Part shown: in pieces, positions 46,901 to 50,479 of the stretch
Numbering within the stretch: position 1 is the stretch's first letter
Layout: the number at the start of each line of letters is the position of its first letter
Source: Metridium senile
Taxonomy: Eukaryota > Cnidaria > Anthozoa > Actiniaria > Metridiidae
Length of the DNA: 64,000 bases
Assembly: GCA_949775045.1 (NCBI GenBank)
Contig: OX459108.1
Span: forward strand, 8,187,961-8,251,960
Direction: 5' to 3'
Made by a program: the position numbers and the translations under genes
Notes under the pieces: generated by a model
The model's input: the letters and a program-made list of their open reading frames with translations, nothing else
Database searches by the model: none
What the model was told of the DNA's origin: nothing

Positions 46901-48368
46901 TCTTTGTTATCATCACCATCTTTATTATCATCACCATCTTTATTATCATCGTCATCATCGTCGTCATCACCATTATTATCATCATTGTCATTATAATATT
47001 TAGATATCATCATCAGTTATGATCATCATTATCGACATCATTATTATTCTCATCATCATCATTATCATATATAAGAATCATCATCACGGCAACAACATGA
47101 TCATCATCATCTTTATTATCATCATCATAACCACCATCATCATCATGTTATAGTTTGCCCTTGCACTCAAATGTCTTGTTATTTCGATAGTTTAACATAT
47201 AGTCAATGTCATTAGCATTGACAACAAAACTATAGACATTAACAATAAAAGAAACGGTCACTTGACACTACATAAGTTCGCTTTGAATGCTCAATACAAG
47301 TATTAATTGTGATCATAGGCTTCACAATTCCATGTTAACTGTTTTTATCCATTATACAGTTAAAATTGTTTAAAACAAATACACAAAGAATAGAGCAAAA
47401 GCACTAGAACCATGAAATAAAAACAAAATAGTTACTAACTAGAGTACAAACATTAAAAGTGTGCAACATAAATACCACTAAATACTGCTAAATTATGCTA
47501 ATTCTATTGTTCTCTATTGTTTAATCAACACTATTTAGTGGTAAATAGTGCAAAGTATTGCACACTTTTAGTGTTTGTACTCTAGTAGTTCTTATTTAGC
47601 GACTGTTAATAGTTACTATAAAAGACAAGTAAAGTTGTAATGAGGTATTGTTTCCTTTTGTATTTGATGTTTCTGGTTGAGTGATACTGACTAAATAGTC
47701 ACTAAATAGAAACTATTAGTTAGTAACTATTTTGTTTTTGTTTCATGGTTCTAGTGCTTTCGCTCTAGCGTGTTGTAGTGTTAATCTCTACTTTACGTGG
47801 GCAACGTTAATGGCATTGACTGTTGAAGAAACAAAAACCGCGCGCGCGTGCTGTGTACAGTTATAACTGAGCACGCGGGGATTGACAGAACAAGAGAGAA
47901 GTGTTAAAAGAAGCAAGACTCGAAGCACTTGTAAAGTGTTCTGACAATCCCCGAGTTCTCTATAACTACACACAGCAAAGAGAGCAAGTTTTATTTCATT
48001 TATAAAATACAAATTGACGTCTTTGATCAACATGCAAACGCGCAAGCTATGTGCTCTCATAAAGCCTCAATCTTTCAGAATGCACGATTTCTGATAGTTG
48101 TTTTATTAACTTGATCAGCTCTGTTGATACCCGGTCAATGAACGACGACGAAGATGCTGGAGACGATGATATAAGAGAAGATCCCACAACAGCACAATTC
48201 CGTGAAGTGAAAAATGAACTCTCTAAGACCAGACAACAGATGAAGACAATGACGGCTAATATGGAGAAACAGCAGGAACTTTTAGTCGCTTTGGCTAGAA
48301 AGAATGGCATAACGACTAGAACTAGCGGCTATATGAGAGAATCGAAACGATTTAAAAAACTTTTGTAA
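16619..48368 (+). CDS. TRPA1-like: TRPA1-like cation channel, 13 exons, apparently complete
   Basis: Exons: 16619-16883, 18704-18833, 19170-19395, 20513-20627, 20918-21230, 22134-22467, 22663-22859, 28308-28634, 42776-43439, 44290-44487, 45210-45413, 45698-45879, 48119-48368. All junctions are GT-AG and every phase agrees. The sum is 3,405 nt, 1,134 residues, close to human TRPA1 (1,119). An in-frame TAA lies 18 nt upstream of the ATG. About 17 ankyrin repeats (residues ~50-635) precede a pre-S1 linker, S1-S3 (exon 9), S4-S5 (exon 10), pore and S6 (exon 11), the IGLAVDDI segment (exon 12) and a coiled coil ([15 protein letters not shown], exon 13). The family forms plasma-membrane tetrameric Ca2+-permeable channels gated by irritants or temperature. 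The ligand here is unknown. Introns 7 and 8 carry large antisense retrotransposons. The exon model is my inference and lacks RNA support. Confidence 0.9.
17935..18690. repeat. ATC/GAT-rich low-complexity DNA in TRPA1-like intron 1
   Basis: Scattered runs of atcatc and caccatcatt at 17935-18000, 18060-18240 and 18580-18690. A (TAA)n stretch near 18001-18050 is followed by sequence resembling a short LINE/SINE tail (gcgcatttagattagaaatg on the minus strand). Confidence 0.6.
18704..18833 (+). CDS. TRPA1-like exon 2
   Basis: Ankyrin sequence [20 protein letters not shown] through [10 protein letters not shown]. Acceptor TTGTCAAG, donor GCTAG|GTAATT. Phases 1 and 2. Confidence 0.85.
19170..19395 (+). 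CDS. TRPA1-like exon 3
   Basis: Ankyrin repeats [40 protein letters not shown] and [13 protein letters not shown]. Acceptor TTCTCACAG, donor CTCAG|GTGAGT, phase 0. Confidence 0.9.
19417..19480 (+). mobile_element. tRNA-derived SINE head in intron 3
   Basis: A box A-like TGGCGTAGAGGT at 19420-19431 and a perfect box B GGTTCGAGTCC at 19462-19472 lie at tRNA spacing, but the flanks do not form an acceptor stem. It is a SINE promoter region, not a tRNA gene. It starts about 22 bp beyond the exon 3 donor. Confidence 0.65.
19618..19725 (+). mobile_element. second tRNA-related SINE copy in intron 3
   Basis: Repeats the first copy: tttacagcgcacctctcaccgctg, then box B-like GATTCGAGTCC (19663-19673), then gtctcgggcttggatta. 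The tail tgcttgatgtgttgttctc recurs at about 56069-56088, which supports a dispersed SINE family. Confidence 0.6.
20513..20627 (+). CDS. TRPA1-like exon 4
   Basis: Ankyrin sequence [38 protein letters not shown]. Acceptor TTGTTCCAG, donor TTCAG|GTGAAT, phase 1. Confidence 0.9.
20764..20882. repeat. 8-bp tandem repeat (gcttgcct)n in intron 4
   Basis: About 15 near-perfect 8-bp units. They end 35 bp before the exon 5 acceptor, so the pyrimidine-rich array forms part of the acceptor approach. It translates as a Cys/Leu/Ala/Pro frame that is not a gene. Confidence 0.95.
20918..21230 (+). CDS. TRPA1-like exon 5
   Basis: Begins [15 protein letters not shown], then ankyrin repeats [33 protein letters not shown] and ELKTPLH. 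The acceptor TTTACTCAG|CG was chosen because it alone keeps phase with exon 4. The donor is CACTA|GTAAGT, phase 2. Its last ~20 nt and donor are repeated downstream in intron 5. Confidence 0.85.
21213..21640 (+). repeat. tandem repeat carrying the exon 5 end and splice donor
   Basis: A unit of about 65-86 bp includes gaaaacaccactgcactagt followed by aagtatgtca and a GAT-rich filler. The original donor is at 21231. Copies place intact GT donors at about 21313, 21389, 21463 and 21614, and one copy near 21549 has lost GT (actattaagt). The filler is (gatggt)n. Confidence 0.9.
21640..21990. repeat. GAT-rich low-complexity DNA in intron 5
   Basis: A degenerate gatgatggt/aatgatga tract continuing from the donor repeat. 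Long His/Tyr- or Ile-rich frames across it are artefacts. Confidence 0.8.
22134..22467 (+). CDS. TRPA1-like exon 6
   Basis: Four ankyrin units including [40 protein letters not shown] and [15 protein letters not shown]. Acceptor ACTCCACAG, donor ATCAAG|GTATGT, phase 0. Confidence 0.9.
22663..22859 (+). CDS. TRPA1-like exon 7
   Basis: Ankyrin sequence [40 protein letters not shown], then [13 protein letters not shown]. Acceptor TATATAG, donor CGAAG|GTATGA, phase 2. The 5.4-kb intron that follows contains the DIRS element. Confidence 0.9.
22862..23130. repeat. GAT-rich simple repeat in intron 7
   Basis: A tract of gatggtgatg/gatgatgatg units. Asp/Gly or Met/Ile frames over it are not genes. 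Confidence 0.85.
23311..23442 (+). repeat. DIRS left inverted terminal repeat
   Basis: Reverse complement of 27811-27942, including acctcattatgcgtatctcc and a cttcttctttcgtgc inner end. Confidence 0.9.
23527..23641 (+). repeat. DIRS internal complementary region
   Basis: The first part (23527 to about 23602) is the reverse complement of the extreme left end. The second part is the reverse complement of the extreme right end (ggtgaaagag junction). It lies just downstream of the recombinase stop. Confidence 0.9.
23732..24841 (-). CDS. DIRS tyrosine recombinase (YR)
   Basis: About 369 codons. An N-terminal SAM-like core-binding region ([20 protein letters not shown]) is followed by the catalytic domain. 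The conserved residues are visible: the first Arg in [13 protein letters not shown], the HxxR box in [20 protein letters not shown], and the nucleophilic Tyr in STFNKYYRK. It would integrate the element's circular cDNA without target duplication. It overlaps the RT frame by about 310 nt, which is usual for DIRS elements, so its start is unsure. Confidence 0.9.
   Translation of the reverse strand: MAIAGVVPSCASDVNRSSNSPAKVAEPSAAAPFVSTAPATRSNSTCRLDAVRNRLCTQGVCRRATEVICESWTKGTRKQYEPAWSKWESWCSERLVDPFQAPVNIFLNFLNHLYEDGKAYSTINTYRSAVSSTIEAVTGKQVGCHHLVSRFMKGVFVGRPPQSKYSTAWDVSRVTEYLQTLCPLSGLPLKELALKVVTLLALVSAQRCQSLHFLNLNNMSVMEKQIVFVIKDRVKTSRPGKDYQRIVISSFSDDIRLCLFTHLKEYLKRTESLRSNNDYLFISYCKPYKEVCSSSIARWLKTVLSLSNINTTIFKAHSYRSAVASKALLKGASVSDIMKLADWSRVSTFNKYYRKPIIGRNTTSNVVLL
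24532..26661 (-). CDS. DIRS reverse transcriptase-RNase H
   Basis: About 709 codons. RT motifs in order: [14 protein letters not shown], motif [15 protein letters not shown], motif [17 protein letters not shown] and motif [13 protein letters not shown]. An RNase H domain follows ([57 protein letters not shown]). It then has the usual DIRS C-terminal block with [12 protein letters not shown]. All catalytic acids are present. The last ~100 codons overlap the recombinase frame. It starts within the end of the gag frame, overlapping it by 88 nt. Confidence 0.92.
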   Translation of the reverse strand: MVAGTTTRFSTKVPPEQKCVEIAIQPRQVNNVSFIGNVGNLANKFNEWSKITSDPWILETIQGYRLEFESTPWQNGPPKTPNYSESDFVLINAEVGKLLSKGAIEQVSHGPGEFVSTLFLVPKKSGDFRPVINLKPFNKFVQRVHFNFKMESIDLLSSLLQPGDYLASVDLKDAYFSVNMDPRDRKYLRFCWNSIVYEFTCLPFGYSLAPRVFTKILKPVYASLRFQDIRIIYYIDDTLIISNSSDQCSQHAREVCELLTRVGFTVNNIKSQLVPSQQIQFLGFVVDSVSMTLSLPAEKVETIINSCQGLLKNRCPSIRDIAHVTGLLVSAFRAVKYLRLFYRSIEFCKSNLISMGASYEDQASLSATACADLSWVIHNIKHLNGLPIVPPAVDLYIESDASLSGWGACCNSSETGGLWSRVEASYHINYLETLAAFFSLKCFASNARGKHVQLKLDNTTAVFYINNMGGIRSPSLNRLAREIWTWCISKDIWVSAVHVPGVDNDIADFRSRHFSINTEWSLHPSVFEWLCQRTFEPDIDLFASRLNAKVTRFVSWSPDPFAFACDAFSLDWSNFEPYAFPPFSLIPRVLTYLRLHSVQKFLLVTPVWPSQAWYPAVLRMLIDRPILLPRWPNLLQLPHSCQLHPLRDQIQLAAWTLSGTDCAPREFVEGQPRSSVNLGPRERGNSTSLRGPNGRAGVVNGWLILFKHL
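26574..27671 (-). CDS. DIRS ORF1 (gag-like)
   Basis: About 365 codons. An acidic, charged N-terminus precedes the conserved DIRS gag block [40 protein letters not shown]. The C-terminus is arginine/glycine/asparagine-rich ([14 protein letters not shown]), suited to RNA binding. There is no zinc knuckle. It is first in the element in its coding direction. Confidence 0.85.
   Translation of the reverse strand: MPSSPTCDNGRRDEEERLLDEEPTAESQRDNSEYLNNLKEQLGIDTIQTAIQSLTSALAKSNDKRSSQRHEAGPARKRSRTANGEGFDPTEPLDTSSNSEINSESDGEEDDLPPSIFNANESKGPEVSAALAKRVNEAFTVKPLEGKMKSLMEKYQTPSNCEYMCVPRVNSTLWNELAKKAHHTDLGLQEAQKAIVKTGQIIVQITDEMLKAKKNKEQIKPSKYIGPLSDAINFLGHAGYQTSLKRRELLKPELSKNFQSLCSATVPITSQLFGDDLSKFVDDIAKANKVATRITQSTEPRRGRNRGFSRRPRNSSGYNNYDYNSGGNFLRQRAPSTWSRGQQRDSQPKYHRNRSASKSQFNRDK
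27811..27942 (-). repeat. DIRS right inverted terminal repeat
   Basis: Inverted copy of 23311-23442. It contains tttttataccatg, which on the coding strand could serve as a promoter element near the 5' end, though this is inference. Confidence 0.9.
28209..28272. mobile_element. pogo/Tigger-like transposon end
   Basis: CAGTGGTACCTCTATTAAGC at the edge, then an inverted ccgcttaatagaggtt, the arrangement of one terminus of pogo/Tigger-type elements. It ends 36 bp before exon 8. Confidence 0.65.
28308..28634 (+). CDS. TRPA1-like exon 8
   Basis: The last ankyrin repeats: [60 protein letters not shown]. Acceptor ACCAACAG, donor AGCAG|GTAACT, phase 2. The 14.1-kb intron 8 follows. Confidence 0.9.
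28841..33983. repeat. 80-bp minisatellite, left block (~64 copies) with higher-order structure
   Basis: A monomer of about 80 bp contains ataaccatttatgataatga, actataaccatataaccatg, a (GAT)n run and aacaatgatatctatata. Length and point variants recur in the same order at offsets of about 1,764-1,770 bp and 2,407 bp, with a local 320-bp (four-monomer) triplication around 31915-32760. This shows higher-order amplification. Every minus-strand His/Ile/Tyr-rich frame over it is an artefact of the GAT/CAT composition. Confidence 0.97.
33984..34186 (-). repeat. Ngaro-like split repeat B2
   Basis: 203 bp, virtually identical to B1 at 34491-34693. It starts tatcccaactcattacg and ends ggatgaaattacgcc on the plus strand. 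Confidence 0.95.
34244..34494 (-). repeat. Ngaro-like split repeat A2
   Basis: About 250 bp, identical in appearance to A1 at 39673-39919 (aaagttttctttggagttga to cataatgtttgttt). It abuts B1 through a five-T tract. Confidence 0.95.
34491..34693 (-). repeat. Ngaro-like split repeat B1
   Basis: Direct copy of B2. The B1/A2 junction corresponds to the joined ends of the circular intermediate. Confidence 0.95.
34842..35014. repeat. two hairpin-forming repeats 3' of the recombinase
   Basis: 34842-34896 and 34960-35014 share gcttagctttgacagcccct and tcaaagttagc. Each can fold on itself (agctttga / tcaaagtt). They lie in the element's 3' noncoding region, so a role in transcript end formation is possible but unproven. 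Confidence 0.6.
35082..36011 (-). CDS. Ngaro-like tyrosine recombinase (YR)
   Basis: About 309 codons. An N-terminal phage-integrase SAM-like domain ([30 protein letters not shown]) precedes the catalytic domain with the first Arg in [14 protein letters not shown], the HxxR box in [19 protein letters not shown] and the nucleophilic Tyr in [12 protein letters not shown]. It overlaps the RT frame by 40 nt. It probably integrates the circular cDNA. Confidence 0.92.
   Translation of the reverse strand: MVNTLKELLSSSLTDGSKKCYKRAWSVFSQFMNKFYSGTATKLPISTSCLALFISYLTARKLASATIMSYVSALGYVHKIKGLPDPSKSFLIRKLFAALGRHKPCDLRLPITRQVLHELVNALVHTNSSAWQRKLYSAMYLVAFYGFFRLGELATKGANTVNTVLQFRDIQFVSSGGQVQQVKITIVNYKHNNTKTPHVIVIDRQSTISVCPVNAVVDYCQMRGSQPGPLFCSLDLKPITMAQFNMELRRSLIFCGLDSARYKSHSFRIGAASYAAEQGLSDAQIRALGRWKSEAFKLYIRPSTVTSLS
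35972..37804 (-). CDS. Ngaro-like reverse transcriptase-RNase H
   Basis: About 610 codons as open. The start is probably later (a Met lies at [14 protein letters not shown]) because the first ~87 codons overlap gag. RT motifs: [17 protein letters not shown], motif [16 protein letters not shown], motif [16 protein letters not shown], motif [13 protein letters not shown]. RNase [57 protein letters not shown]. Catalytic acids are intact. Confidence 0.92.
   Translation of the reverse strand: MPLTNPKQIPGGSLGKHVPQNPFPRVHAGPFKGEKLARDVSISTCAINAAKNTQGANVLVPHKTHKTAELTQMYHPPVTPVKVKRLEYLLEHYDPCLKSFLTDGFSQGFRIGFLGERRAIDCINLKSALDQPDILKNKLDKEREAGRIAGPFNKPPFKQLHCSPLGVVPKKNPGEFRIIHHLSYPNGSSINDFIPEHQSSVKYASISDAITLIKQAGEGSFMAKTDIKSAFRIIPVHPDDQELLGMKIDNSYFFDRCLPMGCSSSCAIFEAFSTALEWLSVNNLGASGVVHILDDFLFIADKEDKCQADLDNFLRLCAFVGVPIAGEKTESPNTVLQFAGITLDTKLMEARLPEDKLHKCRTLLHTYLKRRKVTLKELQSLLGLLNFTCSVIVPGRAFLRRMIDLTKGVRRPYHRIKLNTEAKLDMKVWLGFLTDFNGRAFFRDDIWHTDIPIALFTDAAGSKGYGAVLANKWFFGAWPASWKVLNITILELFPIVVALRVWNTLLKNRNVLFYTDNAALVYIINQQTSKNRGVMVLIRDLVLTSLKYNIIFQAKHIPGINNTRADLISRFQVSQFKQITPEAEETPTIIPESLKPESWSIPSKNSLARP
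37545..38561 (-). CDS. Ngaro-like gag (ORF1) with zinc knuckle
   Basis: About 338 codons. The N-terminus is basic then Ser/Thr/Ala-rich. The central block [20 protein letters not shown] to [13 protein letters not shown] is typical of DIRS-order gag. A Cys/His cluster, [20 protein letters not shown], followed by [10 protein letters not shown] near residues 283-312 is a likely nucleic-acid-binding knuckle. It probably coats the RNA and cDNA. Confidence 0.85.
   Translation of the reverse strand: MPPRKRQRTQQPSASTRSSTNTRASTSASTSTSTAGSSNASMLVDVQALSATLAVTVAQAVKEALTDKEPATATDTAVAGVLDDHIGEIDIEPGMSPQVPSSTYKSIAVPLGSRVSAKLKAKIWADEYVDFGALLVTSTTQEKFSISLYPSTNSTQTKLALEPTQTTKKINSINQWVTAFHTFCALYAVKWPLATPSLMKYAEIIRDLAAKPGDWVFYDEQFRYLRQSNPEVYPWDGIHWELWLKSATSSTFRAPNKPQTNSGRVFGKARPTESFPKGTCWPFQGGKACKGCQYQHVCYKCGEKHPGSQCTSTSQNSQNSRANANVPPTSNTGKGKTA
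39020..39601 (-). CDS. SGNH/GDSL hydrolase encoded by the Ngaro-like element
   Basis: 193 codons, intact. SGNH blocks: [14 protein letters not shown] (catalytic Ser in GHS); [10 protein letters not shown] (Gly); [16 protein letters not shown] (Asn in GTND); [17 protein letters not shown] (Asp and His in DxxH). SGNH esterases are known in Ngaro-type elements, where their role is unknown (perhaps ester removal from lipid or glycan). Here the gene is the first in coding order, just inside A1 and upstream of gag, which I regard as an unusual place. 458 bp of noncoding sequence separates it from gag. Confidence 0.9.
   Translation of the reverse strand: MSNMSDDPKRILILGHSFVRRLRHFISRHKGSELSENLHLSEPVIVRWFGVGGRMISKTKQHDMHVVRTFRPHIVLLQLGTNDLSSSSPLRVGSDLEDFARVLHDVYHVRVVVVCQTLRRNSAAEFNDSVAALNKYSQVFLEHLPYVYFWKHRGFWNSRENIYHNDGVHLNDSGQRKLYRSYRGAIQRSLHLI
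39673..39919 (-). repeat. Ngaro-like split repeat A1
   Basis: Copy of A2 (34244-34494). This is the 5' end of the element in coding direction and presumably holds its promoter. Confidence 0.95.
39920..41585. repeat. 80-bp minisatellite, right block (~21 copies)
   Basis: Continues the array broken by the Ngaro-like element. Its variant order matches 29825-30989 at a constant offset of 10,111, so it is the second half of the interrupted higher-order unit. Confidence 0.97.
41685..41728 (-). ncRNA. hammerhead ribozyme motif, inverted copy with altered core
   Basis: Reverse complement of 42447-42490, but the core reads CTGATTA instead of CTGATGA. The change hits the invariant G8 position, so this copy is probably inactive. 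Confidence 0.65.
41884..42403 (+). pseudogene. Penelope-like GIY-YIG endonuclease, truncated polyprotein end
   Basis: The frame includes [31 protein letters not shown] and the endonuclease block [33 protein letters not shown]. It ends [20 protein letters not shown]. The GIY-YIG signature (VYxI...YIGETGR) is intact. Only the last ~170 codons of a polyprotein that normally begins with a reverse transcriptase remain. The first in-frame ATG-like codon at 42005 is not a true start. Confidence 0.85.
42447..42490 (+). ncRNA. hammerhead ribozyme motif of the Penelope-like pLTR
   Basis: Stem I AUCGC (42447-42451) pairs with GCGGU (42486-42490). The core CUGAUGA is at 42452-42458. Stem II is GACU/AGUC, extended by GC/GC. 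The core GAAA is at 42478-42481. A minimal stem III of AC/GU has cleavage expected after C42485 (GUC). This matches the short-stem-III hammerheads known in Penelope-like elements, which act as dimers. One unpaired A follows CUGAUGA. Confidence 0.75.
42591..42678. mobile_element. short foldback element in intron 8
   Basis: tggatgcatatattgtttca with its continuation actacgttt is perfectly inverted at 42650-42678, with a ~30-bp loop. It lies about 100 bp before exon 9. Confidence 0.8.
42776..43439 (+). CDS. TRPA1-like exon 9 (pre-S1 linker, S1-S3)
   Basis: Residues 636-857. The linker ([43 protein letters not shown]) aligns well with TRPA1. It is followed by S1 ([20 protein letters not shown]), S2 ([18 protein letters not shown]) and S3 ([19 protein letters not shown]). 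Acceptor TTCGTCTAG, donor GCTAAG|GTAAGT, phase 0. Confidence 0.92.
43551..43948. repeat. (ACAG)n/(ACAAAGACAG)n microsatellite in intron 9
   Basis: About 400 bp of agacagacagacaaagac-type units. Cys/Leu/Ser frames across it are artefacts. Confidence 0.95.
43949..44130. mobile_element. foldback MITE in intron 9
   Basis: Outer arms agaaatggaagatta..cattt pair with the complementary end at 44130. An inner perfect inverted repeat of about 38 bp (caaaggaataactgttggga...) folds around a ~10-nt loop near 44010. Confidence 0.8.
44290..44487 (+). CDS. TRPA1-like exon 10 (S4-S5)
   Basis: [61 protein letters not shown]4, the linker [10 protein letters not shown] and S5 match TRPA1. Acceptor TTTACAG, donor GAGCAG|GTAAGG, phase 0. 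Confidence 0.92.
44903..45043. mobile_element. foldback MITE in intron 10
   Basis: Arms tcgatcaacctcagcctcga plus aagcgtgtaatatattcttt are inverted at 45001-45043, with a ~55-bp loop. Confidence 0.8.
45210..45413 (+). CDS. TRPA1-like exon 11 (pore and S6)
   Basis: Residues 924-991. Pore helix and filter [19 protein letters not shown], then S6 [20 protein letters not shown]. The filter has Gly-Glu (E943) where human TRPA1 has Gly-Asp. Acceptor CCTTTTCAG, donor TTGCTC|GTAAGT, phase 0. Confidence 0.92.
45541..45672 (+). repeat. 30-bp minisatellite in intron 11, small copy
   Basis: About four to five units of gacaagacgcaacataaagc with gacagcatac-type linkers. It is the same sequence family as the larger array at 61571-62490. 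It ends about 25 bp before exon 12. Confidence 0.9.
45698..45879 (+). CDS. TRPA1-like exon 12
   Basis: [20 protein letters not shown], then [20 protein letters not shown], the post-S6 segment of TRPA1 (IGLAVGDI in vertebrates). Acceptor GATCTTAG, donor TTTGG|GTAAAG, phase 2. Confidence 0.9.
45910..46975. repeat. 18-bp minisatellite (atcatcaccatctttatt)n in intron 12
   Basis: About 50 units of 18 bp, with variants ataaccatcttt, atcatcatcttt, atcaatatcttt and acactctttgtt that recur in the same order (three times near 46530-46910), showing block amplification. Long Asp/Asn/Lys or Ile frames on both strands are artefacts. Confidence 0.95.
46009..47118 (+). repeat. duplicated flanks of the intron 12 minisatellite
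   Basis: 46009-46145 and 46987-47118 share attataatatttagatatca, gacatcattattattctcat and cacggcaacaacatgatcat. The array expanded within, or was captured between, the two copies. Confidence 0.85.
47391..47767. mobile_element. outer MITE (TAGAG..CACTA family), carries a nested MITE
   Basis: The left end, TAGAGCAAAAGCACTAGAAC, is inverted at the right end (gttctagtgctttcgctcta), continuing inward for about 50 bp to gttactaact. It is interrupted by the inner element at 47440-47584. Confidence 0.85.
47440..47584. mobile_element. inner nested MITE (TAGAG family)
   Basis: The left end, TAGAGTACAAACATTAAAAG, is inverted at 47565-47584 (cttttagtgtttgtactcta). It lies just inside the left arm of the outer element. 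Confidence 0.85.
47849..47987. mobile_element. foldback MITE near the exon 13 acceptor
   Basis: tgctgtgtacagttat and cggggattgacagaac are inverted imperfectly at 47940-47987. It lies about 130 bp before exon 13. Confidence 0.7.
48119..48368 (+). CDS. TRPA1-like exon 13 (C-terminal coiled coil and stop)
   Basis: [18 protein letters not shown], then coiled-coil-like [20 protein letters not shown] and [17 protein letters not shown], ending [11 protein letters not shown] and TAA. The acceptor AACTTGATCAG|C was chosen because it keeps the phase from exon 12. An alternative AG at 48078 does not. The motif EKQxELL matches the TRPA1 C-terminal helix. Confidence 0.85.
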
Positions 48369-48810
48369 TCTGCAATCTAAGATTTCTATTGATTTTAATT
48401 TATTTATAATTTAATTCTATTAAAAAATGTTTTCAAACGTATAGAACATCAAACAAAATAGGTTTAAATAATAAAAATAAATGTTCTCCGGTACCTTAAC
48501 CGTCACCCCCAAATGTAATTAAAAAAAAAGGTTAAAGCTAGGGATTAAATATCCATCAGTGTTACAAGAAACATCGTTTTATCATTTAGAATGTATTACA
48601 TATTTACCCCAATGAGCAATTCAAATAATATAGAATTCAGTTCTTTACAATGGAAAACATTTTCATGGGTTTCCTGTTTAAGTTAGTGGAAGTGGGGAGA
48701 ATGGAGTACAACATTACACACTCATAATTAAAAAGAAGAATTTTATTTAACTTCGTCACAATTGTACAAGGAATAACGATGTTAAGAAAGAACAATGTTT
48801 CGTCAAGATA

Positions 48811-48910
48811 GAAGGATATTTGGTCGAGTTCTTTTTTTCTCGCGATTGTACGGATCAAGCCGAAGTTGAGGTCCGTGCCACGAAAAAAGGAACGAGACCA
48901 AATATTCTCC
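48811..48910. mobile_element. foldback MITE, GGATATTTGGTC arms
   Basis: gaaggatatttggtcgag is inverted as acgagaccaaatattctcc, with ttttttctcg / cgaaaaaagg continuing inward. Confidence 0.7.
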
Positions 48911-49890
48911 TATCCGGACCGAACAAGCTCGGTCAATAACTTATTTATTATATGGCCGACCAGAAATAGAAAAAAATAAGATTAAAGATTAAGATTAAAG
49001 GCTTGTATACAGTCTGAAAACAAGTTTACGATCGTTTGTTTACATCAAAAAGCCACTAATCTGTCACACACGTCAAAAACAATTTGAGATTCGCAGATCT
49101 GATTGGTTCTACAGTTTAAGTTGCTAAATTTGATTGGCTTAAACTTTGACATGAGCTGTCACTGTTCAATAAGATCATTTTCAGCAGGATATTCAGTGAA
49201 TATCACAAGTAAAGTAATTGTAAAATGATAAAATATGGAGTCTGCTTACAAAATAACTCGTACAAAAAGATTATATTCGATGAAGGAGGAGATTTGCAAA
49301 AAAACCCTGAGAAGTGACAAACTATATCATCTTCATAGCTCATTATTGGCGGCCATCTGCCTTCATTGATGTAAAATAGAATATATTCATTTCTGCACAA
49401 ACTGTAATAAAGTGGGAATAATGGACAGGTGTTCAAATCATTGTTCTTCCTTTGACAAAGAAAAAGGTTCAGCTCTCGATAATTTCAAAGTATGTTTTGT
49501 CTTTCTCATTTCAGGCAGAAAAATGTTTGATAGACTAGTATGTCTATTCCTTTTTATATATTTTTTCTGTACTTTTTTCGGCTATTATATATTTTCCCTT
49601 TAGGATGTTTGAAGTTAAGTGACAGCTATTTTTTCTAGCTTTAGCAAAGTCTTCTGTTGCTATTTTGTTTCCTTATGCCTTCTTTGAGTTGCATCAAACG
49701 GAAATGCTATAGTAAAAAGAAGAATAACAAAATAACAACCGAAAAACTCAATTAGATAAAAAAGGCAAGTTCTGGCCGGTCCGAACGGGGCAACATAATG
49801 GTCCGGACTGCAGGGTTCCGACCGCATTGAGAGCCAATCAGATATTTCCTTTTTTCTTGGGACCTTCCAGCCATATAATAATTAAATAGA
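48911..49890. other. no gene recognised
   Basis: AT-rich intergenic DNA downstream of the TRPA1-like gene. The short frames are without recognisable domains. Confidence 0.4.
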
Positions 49891-50004
49891 GGATATTACA
49901 TGGGCTCGCGGAGATACGCCTTTTATCTTCGAGTGTTCAATTGATATCTCACGAGTGAGCGCGAGAAGATGAAATGCGTATCTCCAAGCGTCCATGTAAT
50001 ATGC
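49891..50004. mobile_element. foldback MITE, GATATTACATGG arms
   Basis: ggatattacatggg..cgcggagatacg is inverted as cgtatctccaagcgtccatg plus taata. The loop contains atatctcacgagtgagcgcg. Confidence 0.75.
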
Positions 50005-50202
50005 TGTTTATTATATAAACTCATGACAAATGAGATAGCAAACGTTTTATCAAGATATGCTTCAAAAATTCTTTAAAATCTTAACAAACAGATGCGTAAA
50101 TACATAAGCTTAGTGAGTGCAGGTAAAAGCTCAATTTACTGTCGTTTAAAATAAAGCAATTCTGACAATAAATACATATAAATATGATATCAATAATAGC
50201 TT

Positions 50203-50296
50203 CATTCTCTTACCCAGACCCTTCTCAGCTTTCTAACGAAAAATCAATTGATTTTTCGTTAGAAAGCTGAGAATTAAGGGTCTGGGTAAGAGAATG
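50203..50296. mobile_element. near-perfect hairpin element, CATTCTCTTACCCAGACCC ends
   Basis: Two ~46-bp arms meet at aatcaattgatt. The terminal 17 bp, gtctgggtaagagaatg, also occurs alone at about 10667-10685, so it is a dispersed family. Confidence 0.85.
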
Positions 50297-50479
50297 TAAT
50301 AGCTTAGAAATATTGAAAACCGTTTTTCTTTTTTTTCAATTGCTTTTTTTTGCTTTTTTTTTTGTTAATTATTAATTTCCCTGGTTGCTGCCGCTCAGTA
50401 TCCGACTCAATACAAACTCGTTGATACTTCTTTCTCGGTTGAGGTTGAGGGCTGCTACATGATGCCATATATATATATA

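Noticed and set aside
46036..47022. Long frames of 291-326 codons on both strands (Asp/Asn/Lys-rich or Ile-rich)
   Set aside because: They come from the 18-bp minisatellite, whose period is a multiple of three and keeps all frames open.
48079..48118. Earlier acceptor for TRPA1-like exon 13 at 48078
   Set aside because: It breaks the reading phase from exon 12. The AG at 48118 keeps it.
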